Origin: Saturnia japonica
Lineage: Eukaryota > Arthropoda > Insecta > Lepidoptera > Saturniidae
NCBI GenBank assembly: GCA_033032175.1
Contig: CM065320.1
Span: 4,960,001-5,024,000 of the forward strand
Direction of reading: 5' to 3'
Length of the DNA: 64,000 nt
How positions within the stretch are numbered: the stretch's first letter is position 1; each line of letters begins with the position of its first letter. Of the stretch, positions 46,769-58,674 are shown in pieces. Both the position numbers and the translations under genes were made by a program. The notes beneath the pieces are model-generated. The model was not told where the DNA came from, searched no databases, and was given only the letters and a program-made list of their open reading frames with translations.

Positions 46769-49096
46769 CGGAAGGCGACCAAGAGTACGAGGGGGACGTC
46801 GCCCTGGACGGGGTGTCTGTACTCGTGGGAGCAGGGGCAGAGGAGCTGCCGGTGAACTACATCCTAGGCCCTGCACTGCTGACTTGTTAGTTTTTTATTA
46901 GTATAAAATTTTTCATTAATTTTTTTGCAGTATTAATACTTATTTTTAATGTTGTAGGAGGGAGATCGAAAATGTAACTGACCTAGCTACGGTTGCTCCC
47001 CAGGAGCAACCACTGGTCATAAAAAAAAAACGCACTTGGGACCAGTAAGTATAAAACTTTCATAGTATATGTTTATTAATAATTTGTTGAAAATATATGT
47101 TGTTATTTTTCTTTTCACCAGTACATATACAGTGCAATCGACTCCACCAGTCTGGGAGGAGGAACCAGTTGCAGGGCCTTCAAATGTGCCACATGTGGCG
47201 CCATCGCCGGCAGTGTAAGTTTACTTTAGTTTTGTTATACGTGTTTTCGTATGTGATATAGGAACCGGCCATAAATTTATGTTTGTTTTTCTTTTGTCAA
47301 ACAGGACTGTCCGGCAACCACAAAGACCCCTACGTGAGGAAGAAATAGAGTCTTTGCTGTTTAATGGTAAGTGACGAGTGATGTATACAACTTTGTAGAG
47401 GTGCTGATGGTTATTGTATACATATTACTTTTGATTGACAGGAAGTGAATCAGAAAGTGACGGTGACGACGTATCGGACTTCAGGTTGGCGGAACTGGAG
47501 TTCGATACGCCAGTGGATCCGGTGGGGGGGCTGCAGACGCACGTGGCCGACGATCCAGACTCCTCAACTTACCAGCCAAGTAACTTTTATAATTTTGAAT
47601 GGAAACGTTTTCCCGATTCCCCGATTCCAGCTGAGTCGAGGAGAGAAAACTTCTCCAACATTAATGTCGGTCCAACGGTTTCACATGCCGACCCATATGC
47701 CGCCTTTACAGCCATATGGGATCGACAGATCATGGAACACATCGCCTCGGAGACTAACAAATATGCACAGCAGTTGGTACTCTGTATGCTTAGTTCTGCC
47801 ACACTGTGTTCTTCCAGTCGCATCGGTCATTGGAAGGACACATGTGTGGAAGAACTATACATTTATTTTGCTTTATTACTAGTAATGGGGTCTGTAGTAA
47901 AAAGCAAAATATCTGAGTACTGGAATACCGACTGTGGTGACATATTTAGTACGCCAGGATTTGGCTTACATATGTCTCTGCGCCGTTTTGAACTGTTAAA
48001 CGCATGTTTGCATTTCAACGACAACAGAGATATGTGTGAGCAAAATCTTGACGGTTCCGAGGCGAAATTATTTAAACTTAAACCAATAATAACGCATCTT
48101 AACAGCAAATTTTCATCTTTGTACAACATGTGCCAGAATATAGCCATAGACGAGTCATTGTTGCAGTGGAAAGGTTGGTTGAGCATCAATCAATTTATTC
48201 CTAACAAAGCCGCCTCAGTTGGGATTAAATCTTATGAGATTTGTGAATCTCGAACAGGCTACATGTGGCGGTTTGAGATTCACGCTCATAAAAAAATAGG
48301 CCCTACGTCCCAGCAGTTGGACCCTTTAGACGCGTATACGCCGGCAACTGTTTTAAGGCTACTTCAAGGTCTTGAACACAAGGGCCACACGGTATGGATG
48401 GACAACTTTTATAATTCGCCAGCTCTCGCCAGAAAGTTGAAAACCCTAGGGTTTGATTGTGTTGGCACTTTGCGAACCAATCGCCAGTTTGTGCCACACG
48501 AACTGAATAATCTTACCAAGGCAAACATGCAGCCAGGCCAGATCGCCGGATTCACATCTGGTGATGTCGATGTGATGGTATGGAGGGATAAGAACCGAGT
48601 GGCGATTATCTCTACCTACCACGGTAATACCAACTCCAATGTCGGTTCTACAATAAAACCGACAGCCATTTACGACTACAATATTATGATGAGGGGAGTC
48701 GATAAAAAAGACCAAATGTTAGCAATGTTCCCGATTGAAAGAAAACGCACACGGACTTGGTATAAAAAAGTCTTCCGTAGGCTGCTCAATGTTTCCGTTT
48801 TAAATGCATATATATTATTCAAGCAGTCTACTTCTGCTTCCACTACACACCGTGAATTTAGAATGCAATTGGTACGTACTATCTTGCAAAAGTATGGTAA
48901 GAATACTAACCAAGGACCCCCACGAAGTGGGATAGAACTGATACACCGCATCGAAGAGCACGCGTATATGGCTAGCTCCAGTAGACGTGCGAGACGAAAA
49001 TGCTGTATATGCAAAAAACTGGTTCGTTTTTACTGCGTGGGTTGTGACAAATCTGTATGCACGAGTCCATGCTTTGTTACTCTACATACCCCGTAG
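46769..49096 (+). CDS. piggyBac-like transposase, five visible exons
   Basis: Exons are 46769-46885, 46958-47044, 47122-47214, 47305-47366 and 47442-49096. Every junction is GT-AG and the reading phase is continuous across all four introns (72-90 bp), ending at TAG. Exon 1 gives an Arg/Gly-rich, AT-hook-like stretch ('GRRPRVRGGRRPGRG'); the next exons are acidic and Pro-rich. The long exon carries the piggyBac DDE_Tnp_1_7 domain with catalytic Asp at 'NIAIDES', 'WMDNFYNS' and 'MRGVDKKDQ'. It ends with a Cys-rich finger ('CCICKKLVRFYCVGCDKSVC'). The enzyme excises and inserts DNA at TTAA. The start codon is missing and must lie upstream, probably beyond the errantivirus at 43176-46640. All catalytic residues are intact. 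It could be an intron-bearing transposon or a domesticated host gene. Confidence 0.88.
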
Positions 49097-49735
49097 TTTC
49101 AAGGACTACTGAACTGATTATACTCATCCTTTCTGTGCGTTGTTGTATTGGTGCTTCAAGAATTACTAAACCGATTTTACTCATCCTTTCTGTGCGTTGT
49201 TGTATTGGAGCTTCAAGAACTACTAAACCGATTATACTAATCCTGTCCGTGTGTTGTTGCATTGGTCTTTCAAGAACTACTAACCCGATTTTAGGGAAAC
49301 CTGTCTGGTATGTTGTAGCATTGGTGCTTCAAGAACTACTGAACCGATTTTAGGAAACCTGTCTCGTATGTTGTAGCATTGGTGCTTCAAGAACTACTAA
49401 ACCGATTTTACTCATCCTTTCTGTGCGTTGTTGTATTGGTGCTTCAAGAACTACTAAACCGATTTTACTAATTCCTTTTTGTTTTTTTTTACATCCATGA
49501 AGTGACGTGCGTATTACATTAATAGTGCGGTTATTTTATTTTACAGGAATCCTGTCTGATATATTTTTGTATTGCTGTTTCAAGAACTACTAACGATTTT
49601 AGGAAACTGCCTGGTATATTGTTGTATTGCTGTTTCAAGAACTACTGAACCGATTTTTAATCCTTTCTGTGCGTTATTGTATTGGTGCTTCAAGAACTAC
49701 TAAACCGATTTTTTGGTTACTTGGCTGGTATTAGT
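49093..49735. repeat. Minisatellite, 57-bp unit
   Basis: Around ten diverged units begin at the piggyBac stop codon. A consensus unit contains 'CTTTCTGTGCGTTGTTGTAT' and 'GCTTCAAGAACTACTAAACC', with variants 'AAACCTGTCTGGTATGTTGT'. One insertion of about 60 bp (49480-49545) interrupts the array. The unit is a multiple of three, so the array has long open frames without meaning. Confidence 0.9.
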
Positions 49736-51830
49736 ATGTCTGGGTGCTTCCGTTGTTATGATTGTGTGACGTTGTGATTTATTATAAATTCATATTATTT
49801 CATTGTTTTACACTAATTACATATATTTCCGAGCACGAAGGTGTTGTAACCTATTAGCTACTTTCTTACTTATTTATTTAATTGTATGTTCAAAAAAATT
49901 AAGATAATTTTGAACTTGTAACTAACAGGCACAATTTCAATACTAGAAATAAATATAAAATAGTCATTCGATCTTTGACATCTACTGAAAATGATAACTG
50001 TTTATAATTTAATACTGTAAAAACTTAAAAAAAGAAAAAGAAAATAAGTTGTTGATAAATCCGATCGCATTTCTTGTAGATTCTTCTCGATGACTGGTGT
50101 TTTCCGAACCGGTGATAGTGGTATAATGCCCACTTACCATGAGGTGGTGTGTTTGATAATTGAAAACCTATTGTAAATAATTTAAGTTAATTATTTCATA
50201 ATGAGTACTAGATATAATAAGTTCTTTCTACACATAGTTATATTTTATTGTAATTTACGTAGATATAAAAATAAATCGTTACCATCTTACCTCGAAGTAT
50301 ATTAGCACAATTCAATTATTATTATTTTTTAATTTAAGTTCTGGCATTTTTCATTTATTGTTTATCAGTGGAACATAATTATTATCCATACCTAATAACT
50401 GTATACTTTTGTTTTGTTCACAAATAAAATATTAAAACATTAAAAAAAAAGATCAATATATTTCTCGTAAAAGTATTATTAGTATCTACTATCTGTATAC
50501 TTTTGTTTTATTCTCATATAAAATATTAAAACATTTTAAACAAAAAAAAAAACAATATATTTCTTGTAAAAGTGTTCTCCATACTTTTTCCTACATCGCC
50601 GGCAAGTTTAGGTACGTAAACAAGTGCACTTCAGCAAAAAATGTGAACGTTTAGCGTCGATTTATGAAATGTTCTTGGAAGATAACATGGTATTATATTT
50701 TATAATTCTGTTAGTAAATTTAATCTAAATTGAAAATAAAAAGTTTGTTTCACAAAATAATTAGTACTTACTCTAAACTGGTAATGTTCAATCATACCTT
50801 TTGTCTTATAGATTTTAAAGTCTTTGTTTATTTTGCTTGTAAATAAAAAACTATAAACTTTTACAGTGCTAAGCTCTTACGAGCCATTGTTTATGAACCC
50901 GACTTTAAAATAAATACTGAACAAAGGGCCTCCGACCGTCGTTGTTCTCGGAATTTAATCTCGAACATCTGTTTATTTTATGACGCTCGACTTTGGGGCC
51001 CCTTGGGAGTGTTGTCTTTCGAATGTAATAATATAAAAAAATTGCTCCGAGAGGTGTAGGCATTTAATGTTATGTTATAGTATTTGTAATGTTAATAAAA
51101 TAAATATTTCTGACATTCATTGTGAGTTTTTTAAATTATTGGAGTTTTTATGCAATCCTAACAAATATTCTCATATCCTATTTTTAGTGTAGGTTTACAA
51201 AATAAATGAAACACATATCAGTTTAAATTGTTTATTTATCAGTTCATAAAGAATAGACAAACTATAGTTTTATATATAGGTACTATACAAAATTATTGCT
51301 AAATAATTTAATTACTGCATGCCCGCGAACTTTAGCGTTTCGCGGGAGTACCCGTGCTGCTTAACTCTTTTTCTCCAAAATGGCGCGTGCCGCATATGAG
51401 GTTAATAACGTCATGCGTATTTATACAATCGTAAGGCCAGGATGGTACGCAAATGTACCATAATTCAATCGTTAGATAGTATCAGAAATTTAAACCTATA
51501 GTTTTATCATTTACTCTAAGTCTAAGGAATATATGTACGATTGGTAATTATAGAAACAAATCGATCTGTGTCGATAATTATGTACCTGTTAGATTTAATT
51601 TAATAATATTGGGCATTTTTTTATTTTGATTGCTCCAGTCAGTCACTATGAATCGTGATCGTAACGCTTACGGCGCGGGAGTGATTGTATCCAGACTCTT
51701 TTATTTCTTTCTACTGATTACATATTTTTTTATTTTTTTTATTGAATCAAGCTTTCTGATAAAAAAGGTGAGATTTTAACGACGTGCTAGTTAAAATTGC
51801 TGTAATAATCCCCAAAAATGCTCCGAGTCA
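49736..51830. other. Intergenic, nothing recognised
   Basis: AT-rich DNA. A local duplication occurs ('TATACTTTTGTTTT' and 'AATATTAAAACATT' at 50400 and 50490). No gene seen and no piggyBac-type right terminus was identified. Confidence 0.5.
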
Positions 51831-51837
51831 AGTTGTG

Positions 51838-51920
51838 CGAGAACAAAACCTAAGCTGCCATATGGATTCGAACTCGCATCGATCGACGCGATATCCATGC
51901 ACGCCACCACTGAGCCATCA
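51838..51920 (-). mobile_element. tRNA-like SINE head
   Basis: On the minus strand 'TGGCTCAGTGG' (A box) and 'GAGTTCGAATCC' (B box) are spaced as in a tRNA, but the T-arm stem has mismatches, so it is tRNA-derived rather than a working tRNA. The ISL2EU-type element starts 10 bp away. Confidence 0.5.
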
Positions 51921-52271
51921 TTACCTAATAGGCTATTTGACAATATGAAAAATATTGAAGTATTTTTTGATATTCACACAGGTTTAGGGTTTTAAAAGCG
52001 ATTTAGATTCATTTCAATAAAAAATAATTGTTTTATTTTCCAAAAATCCTTTAGAAAGTTTTAATTTTTTTAATCTGATGCCTTGTGACCGAAAACATTT
52101 TTGATTGGCCGAGTCTATGATGACGTAACGTGTTTGTAAATAGTTGTCTGTCATTGATTGCCGTACCTATTTGTTTTTTGTTGTGCAGTTCCAACTTATT
52201 TTTATACTAATATTTATTGAAATAACGATAATAATAGTACATATTGTAAGATTTATTTATTCTGTGCGATC

Positions 52272-53717
52272 ATGGAGAGCAACTTCGTTAAAGCAGACAG
52301 CGGAAATCTACCTAAAGTTGATGCCATTATGGTCGGAGTTTTCTTTAAAAATAACACCGATTTTTATGCAGCTGAGCTTAGAAATATAAAAACAGCCATG
52401 TGAGTACCTTAGTAATAGACCATAAACCTGTTGTTGAAATAATAGTACCTATTTATTGCATAACTGTCAATTGTTAAGATAATGTAAGTTAGATAAGCGG
52501 TAATTTCGTGTTTGTAATAGTGATTTTTATTTGCAGGGCTACAAGAGAATCTTACGGAGATGATGCTATTGGATACGTGCAACTACATCGTGAATGTAAC
52601 ATTTGCACACTAAAATGCAAGATTTGTCCTGAACACAAAGTGAAAGCTCATTCTTACAATGTGACTATGGTGGTGGATGAAATAATCAGAAAATAGTGAG
52701 TTGCCAGTGTTTAGACTGTCCAGCTTCTGCTGGTGGCTGTAAGCACTCTGTAGCCTTTTTAATGTGGACCCATCGGCGAAGTGAGGAACCTTCCTGTACA
52801 GAGGTGGAATGTTACTGGAAGAAGCCAACACTTTCCAGAGTCGGGAACACAATAAAGTATGTTACTATAGAAAAGCTATGCAAGAAAAAGATTCCATATC
52901 AAAATACAAACACTAAAGTTTTTACAGAGTACCTTCAAGAGGCCAACAAGAGGAAAGTATCCAACTGTGAGCTTTTGAAATATCAAAACGAATATGTTTA
53001 CAGTGATGCCCGGCAGTTTTCGTTACATCATTTTCTTATGCAGGGGAGTAATGATTTTAAAAAATGATGTTGATAAACTAATTGAAGCATTAATAAAAAA
53101 ACTTGATAACAATGCTCTGGCTTTAATAGAAAGTAATACTAGAAACCAGTGTAAAAATCCTTTGTGGCATGAATTAAGATATGGTTGTATTACAGCGTCC
53201 AATGCATATCAAGTTAGTTGCTGCCAAACACTAGATGGATCATTAGTAGCTGCAATCATGGGTGCTAAAACACCTGATACATCTGCTATGGAAAGAGGTC
53301 GAAGGTTAGAATCTTTAGTAGGTAATAAAAATTGTTCAGAATAACATTTTAAAAAAAGTCAAGCCCTGCGGACTGTTTCTATCTAGGCAGTATCCCATGA
53401 TTGCAGCTACTCCAGATGGAATTTGTTCTGATGGAGTAATTGAAGTGAAATGCCCAACTAGTGAGGCTACTAAATTGAATTATATTAATAATGGACAAAT
53501 TACTAAAAAGTGTCTGGCCCAAGTGCAGCTACAAATGTGTGTAACAAATATGAAGAAAGGCTATTTTTGTGTTGCACATCCTGATTTCGAAATTTCAAAG
53601 AAAGTTGATATATTAATAATAGATTTTGATGAAGAATTTGTTAGTAATTTATTGATGATTGTTTTATCATTTTGGAAAAAAAATATATACCCATTATTGG
53701 TTCCTAGTATTTCTTAA
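52272..53717 (+). pseudogene. SWIM/YqaJ-type nuclease of the transposon, broken
   Basis: Exon 1 (52272-52399) begins ATGGAGAGC and ends at a GTGAGT donor; exon 2 starts at 52537. A SWIM zinc motif is visible ('CQCLDC...GGCKH', 52698-52748). The nuclease domain follows: 'LRYGCITASNAY', then 'ATPDGI' and 'VIEVKCP', the Asp and Glu-x-Lys of the PD-(D/E)xK fold as in lambda exonuclease and YqaJ. Frame is lost three times: near 52683 (before the SWIM motif), 53041-53066, and about 53312-53330. The active-site residues themselves are intact, so damage is recent or partly due to sequencing error. Its expected role is exonuclease processing of DNA ends during transposition or replication of the element. 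Confidence 0.82.
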
Positions 53718-53977
53718 TTAGTCTGGAAGAAATTACTGCCCTGGTAATATATTTTTATGCTTTTCTTTCTTTTTAATATATTCTCAATAATTTACTAATT
53801 TCAATAAAAATATTTTAATGTTATTAAAAGGTTATTAAACTAAAACTTGTTAATATTACCAATATTGTTTTATTATGTATTACAAATACCTAAATAATAG
53901 TCAATGTGTTACAAATACCTAAATAATAGTCATATAATATAATAAAAAATAATACATTCAAGAGTGACAATGGAGCA

Positions 53978-56039
53978 CTATTTTATAAGTGAATCCTGTA
54001 AGTTAATAAGTGCACATGCTATAACAATCACATCATTAAATATTTGTAGAAAATTTTGATTTATCATTGAATGTTGTTTTAACATGTAGAATTCTCTTAT
54101 TCGCCTTATTACTCTTTCAATATGTATCCTTAAACTAGCAATAATTTTTGTCTGCCGTACTTCTGATTTAGATAATTTAGATCCTGATGATACGCTAGGT
54201 GGCCTTAACAATTTAATTCCTTTTGCATCCAGTACCTGTTCAACATTCTTAAATCCTCTGCCAGCCAAAATGAAATTACTTGGTTCTATACCATCTAAAA
54301 AGTTACAATTTTGTAATATAGTGAGTGACATCACTCGCTCTCCCTCCAAATCCTGGTGAAATATAATTAACCAAACCATTAGGTGTGCATGATATCAAAT
54401 ATTTTATTGTGTTACTTATTTTATAGTTTGACCAGGTCAGCGCTTGGAGAAGGGCATTAGTTGGCTTTTGTATATCAATTTCCAAGCAATCTATTATACA
54501 ACTAACATTAGAATAATTGTGCCGAAATGAAATAGGTAAAGTCTTTTTTATGGATTGATTATTTATGTTCACAATAAATGGACGCAATACACTAGCAATT
54601 AATGGAATATTTTTTAAGAACAATTTGCTGCCGTATGACAACGACAATCCAAAATTATCTTCTAGTTCGGAAAACGTATTATCTAACCTAATTTTTTTCA
54701 AACACAGTAAAATATGTTCATGTGGTATATTAGTGTGTTTATGGATAACATGTACTATGAAATAAGATTCTTTAGGGATTCCTATATACATCATAGGTTT
54801 TTTAACAATAAGGCGCAGAGTATGCTGCAAACATTGCATTTTATCAATATCTACATATGTGTCTGCAATATTTGTGCCAGAGTCAGATACCATTGAGGAA
54901 GAAGTAACTATAAATAATGAATTGTGTTGTTTTGTATCCTCTGTATATAAAGAAATATCACTGTCTGATCTTTCTTCATCAATAAAGCCAATCCTCTTTT
55001 TTATATTAGTAATACCAGTTTTAGATGGCTTTGTATGACAAAAACATGGATTGATTTTGAATGGAGAAGTGTAGTTGGATATGGTAGAATATTTGTAAGG
55101 AGAAACAGAAGTATCTTTTGTTAAAATCTTTGTCTGCACAGCCTTGCTTCTAAACTTCACTTTTTCTTTAAAATTTAATTGGACAAATTTTTCAGCAGTG
55201 ACAATAGGTTCTGTTGAAGTACTTTTGTCTGAAGTTAGCTGTGTTTCTGAAAAGATAAAACACTTAATTTATGCATACATAATATCAAAGGTTAATATAA
55301 AAAGTGTTAAAGAATCTATGATTTAACTGTACTGAAGAAATGACAAAAGAATGCAAATTCCTATTATTTATTTCCGTAGTTTCTAAATTTATATATCTAC
55401 CTGTATTCATATGTGTTTCACTTATGGTGACTTCTTGTACAGTATCAGTTGGTTGAATGCATTCAAATTCTTCAACGAGTTGGATTTTTTTCCGTTTGAC
55501 AAATGCGGGTCATAAAGTACTGATATCACACATTCTTTTCCTCCGATCTTCCTGGCAATGAAATTTTGAAGGCAAAATCCCATCTACCATGATTATTCTC
55601 TGGCTAAATCCCATTTTGTACTGACAGTAGTTTGCCATTTCTTTCTCTATCTGTAGGTAATAAAAAAGGAAACTTATTTAAAAAAAATTTTTGTAAAGGT
55701 ATTTGAAAACGAAATGTACACATATAACCAGTTGAGCTTGAGTTTAGAGTCTCCGTAGTACGTAAACAACATTGAATTCTAACCGGAAACAATAAATTAT
55801 AAAAATGCATGTGACAATGAAACATTAACTATAATAATAATAAGCCATTTACTCACATCAAAGTGATCTTCACAGAAGAAAACCACTGAATTATTTGCTA
55901 TATCACCAGGATTTCTGCGAGCTAGTTGCAACCACTTTTTACGCATTTTCAGTTGTTTTGGCACACATACAAATAGTTTTTCCGGTGTTTTTATTGACGT
56001 ATTTGTGCATGCTGGCACTACACACCATTTATAACTCAT
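53978..56039 (-). pseudogene. THAP-DDE transposase of the transposon, broken
   Basis: Exons in gene order are 56039-55857, 55650-55401 and 55246-53978, all GT-AG with matching phases. Exon 1 is a THAP DNA-binding domain with its C2CH zinc ligands ('CVVPAC', 'FFCEDHF'). Exon 2 continues 'YKMGFSQRIIMVDG' but has an in-frame TGA at 55510-55512. Exon 3 bears a DDE_Tnp_4-type catalytic domain: first Asp in 'IIDCLEID', 'SNYKISNTIKYLI', and Glu in 'RIHIERV'. The second catalytic Asp, expected in 'LADRGF', is Gly ('LAGRGF'). A one-base frameshift lies near 54330. Each lesion alone would abolish activity. Confidence 0.85.
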
Positions 56040-56329
56040 TTTCTCGAATAAAACAATTTAAAAAAACAAAACATACCTACAGCAAAATGTTTACTAAACT
56101 TATGACAGTTATGACTTGATACTGAGATGTGACGTCACTGAGCCCGTGCGACGTTTTATTGCTCAAGACAGCGTTTTGGCGGGTTTTTGAAATATTGTAT
56201 TTTTATTTGTTATTATTTGAAGAAATACATAAAATAATTAAGAATAAACACTTTTTGTAGGTTCGACAAACACCACTAAACAATTTAAGATAGTTTTCAG
56301 AAACCAGTCAAATAGCCTACTGGATCCAT

Positions 56330-56850
56330 TTTCTTAGAGTTGTTGATATGCTAAACATAAACCTCCTTCAGTTACTTGACGATCAATAGCGCAGTTTACC
56401 ACTGCTTCACTGGTTGAATTTTATGATGAGATAAAGATGGACAATATGGTAGATTTAGCAGACATAGAGTTTGTTTTAGTATATACATACAGTAGTAAGA
56501 TAATAAAAGTGAACTAATTAAGGTACATACTGATATTTATGTATTACCCGTAGTTTTTTTTTATTATCCATACAGTATTAGTTACAACATCGAGGACAAC
56601 TACCCCCCCCCCCCTGCCCAAAAACCATGTACAATAATTTTTAGCATAGTACCATCCTTATACCAATAACCAGAGGTACCATCTTTCTGCCAACCATAAA
56701 CAATACTTTATCGAGAGCCTGATTCCAACACTGCTGTCAAACACTATTGTCAATTGTTATTTTCCTTTCAGTTTTATTTACACGTTTACATTTTACAAGA
56801 GGTGCGTTTAGGCAAAGTACTGAATTATTGAATGAACTTTTTGCATAGTT
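56330..56850. other. SRP9 upstream region
   Basis: No gene. It includes a C10 homopolymer near 56604 and probably the SRP9 promoter and 5' UTR toward the right, but no TATA or initiator is compelling. Confidence 0.4.
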
Positions 56851-56889
56851 AGATTGTTTAGAAACTATTCTACATTGCATATATTAATT

Positions 56890-58158
56890 ATGACTTTCAT
56901 TTCTAACTGGGAGGAATTTGAGAAGTCCGCAGAAATGCTGTATCTAAAGGATCCAATGAATACTAGATATAGTGTTAAATATTCACATTCGAAAGGAGTA
57001 TTTCTGGTTAAAATTACAGACAATAAAAAGGTAAACATATGCAACAAATTTATTATTTTTTTAAAGTACGTCTATAGATTTCACATTTCTTTGCTTTGCC
57101 TATCATAAATAGTCTTTTCATTTTGCAAAATGAAATTCAGTTGGTCAGCAAAATTTTGCATTTCATGATTTTGTCCCATTGTCTGATTTTCCTATACCTA
57201 CACTAAGCTCATTTTTCGTAACTATGACATTATGAACTATCAATACTAAAGTGATAAACTTTAAATTATGCTTTTCTTACTATATTGTAAAACACCTCAT
57301 CATTTACCATTCATTAGCCTAGTGGTCGTAAGCACAACTGCTATGATCGAGGTCCTGAGTTCGATCCTCGGGTTGAGCAAAGTGTTACTGGGTTTTTCTA
57401 TGAAATTCTCAGTAGCAGCTTGGAGTTTTTGCTTGTGCTCGATTAATGGCAATAGACTCGCTCCCTATTACATAGGACCTAAAAACACACAGTGAACTGT
57501 GGGTGTACATTAGTACACCTCTGCCTAACCCTTCGGGGATACAGGCATAATGGTATGTATGTATCTAAAACACAGTATCCCTGCCACGTCTGTTTGTCTG
57601 TCTGTCTGAACGTGATAATCTCAAAATTTGTGAATGCAATTTCATACGGTTTTCATCAATGAACAGAGTGATTCATGAAAAAGGTTGATGCGTATAATTA
57701 ATTAAAATGTTGTGTAAATTGGCTGAAATATGAGCTTTATTGGCGTGGGCCTCATAAACCAATAGAGTTAATATATAACAAATAATTATTCCTCTCAAAT
57801 TTAGACATATGAAGATGTAATACTGCTTACTTTAGTGTACTGTGCATGTTACGGAATTGCACGTATTTATCTGTCCCTGTTATCATCTGTAATACCTCGC
57901 CCCCTGCCAACATATCTTGGAAAAATAGGATGGTGCGCAACAAACTATAGATTTTATTCACTTTCCTGTAGTACTTAAATCTAGTATAAATGAAACTTAG
58001 TCATACATAAAAAAAGTCACAATTACAACTGATATATTTACATAATTGATTTTTTTTTTCAGTGTGTTCAATTTAAAACAGAGGTACAGCAAGATGTAAG
58101 AAAAGTGGACAATTTCATATCAAATTTAATACGACATATGGCATCAAATGATAACTGA
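56890..58158 (+). CDS. Srp9: SRP9, signal recognition particle 9 kDa protein
   Basis: Exon 1 (56890-57030) and exon 2 (58063-58158) join in phase 0 across a GTAAAC...TTTTTTTTTCAG intron, giving 78 residues. The protein starts MTFISNWEEFEKSAEMLY and includes 'YSVKYSHSKG' and 'CVQFKTEVQQDVRKVDNF', matching SRP9 in length and order throughout. SRP9 pairs with SRP14 to bind the Alu domain of SRP RNA and slow translation while nascent secretory proteins are targeted to the ER. An upstream in-frame ATG at 56854 would add 12 residues; the chosen start matches the family. A poly(A) signal AATAAA lies at 58176-58181. The intron contains a SINE. Confidence 0.95.
57313..57560 (+). mobile_element. tRNA-derived SINE (copy 2)
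   Basis: A box 'TAGCCTAGTGGT' and B box 'GAGTTCGATCC' are both clear, followed by the body shared with 4050-4300 and a 'TATGTATGTA' tail. It is inserted in the SRP9 intron, same strand. Confidence 0.88.
57580..57780. repeat. Helitron-like fragment with GTCT microsatellite
   Basis: 'GTCTGTTTGTCTGTCTGTCT' followed by the phrase 'AACGTGATAATCTCAAAATT' is the usual interior end of this Helitron-like class in opposite orientation. Confidence 0.45.
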
Positions 58159-58175
58159 CATGTATATAAATTAAT

Positions 58176-58181
58176 AATAAA
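58176..58181 (+). terminator. SRP9 poly(A) signal
   Basis: AATAAA 18 bp after the SRP9 stop codon. Its shortness fits a compact housekeeping gene. Confidence 0.6.
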
Positions 58182-58199
58182 AACATTCCATTAACTTTC

Positions 58200-58655
58200 A
58201 CTTGTAATTAGTTTCTTTTGATATGATTTTATGTGTATTTAATTCAATGACATTTTATATATAGACATGTCATATGCCAACATCATTGCATTAAAAAACA
58301 GCGCAATTAAACTATACTTACAAACCATAAATATTGCTTCCAGTTATACAGTATGCAAAAAAGGGAATGGAAATGAAAGACATTTTTATTATTAGGAAGA
58401 AATTAATATATTTTTTGAGTTGTAGAGATGTGCAATCACAACATGGGATAATATGTGATTGAGAGAATGTCAGGCAATTACCTGACTTAAATATTGCTAA
58501 AATAGTGTGCGGTTTACGCATCTACACTTTATAAAACATCTTAGATTTAATTCAAATAAATATAAATATGAATATTTGGCCCCAAATTCTAATTCCAACA
58601 CAGATTAATGATTGACATATTATTACTATTTGTATAATGTAAATATTTTTGTTAA
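58200..58655. other. Intergenic, nothing recognised
   Basis: AT-rich; the short minus-strand frame is without features. Confidence 0.5.
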
Positions 58656-58674
58656 CACTGGGGATGTTTGATTT

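Larger units (their letters stand above)
51931..56317. mobile_element. Two-gene DNA transposon, ISL2EU type (THAP-DDE plus YqaJ)
   Basis: The ends are 'GGCTATTTGAC' (51931) and 'GTCAAATAGCC' (to 56317), perfect 11-bp inverted repeats flanked by TA on both sides. The 4387-bp element carries two convergent genes: SWIM/YqaJ nuclease (+) and THAP/DDE transposase (-), with 260 bp between their stops. From knowledge of the superfamily, ISL2EU transposons pair a DDE transposase with a YqaJ-type exonuclease; placement is by that gene pairing. Both genes carry inactivating lesions. Confidence 0.88.

Noticed and set aside
49057..49353. 98-codon frame after the piggyBac gene
   Set aside because: It is produced by the 57-bp minisatellite, whose unit length is a multiple of three.
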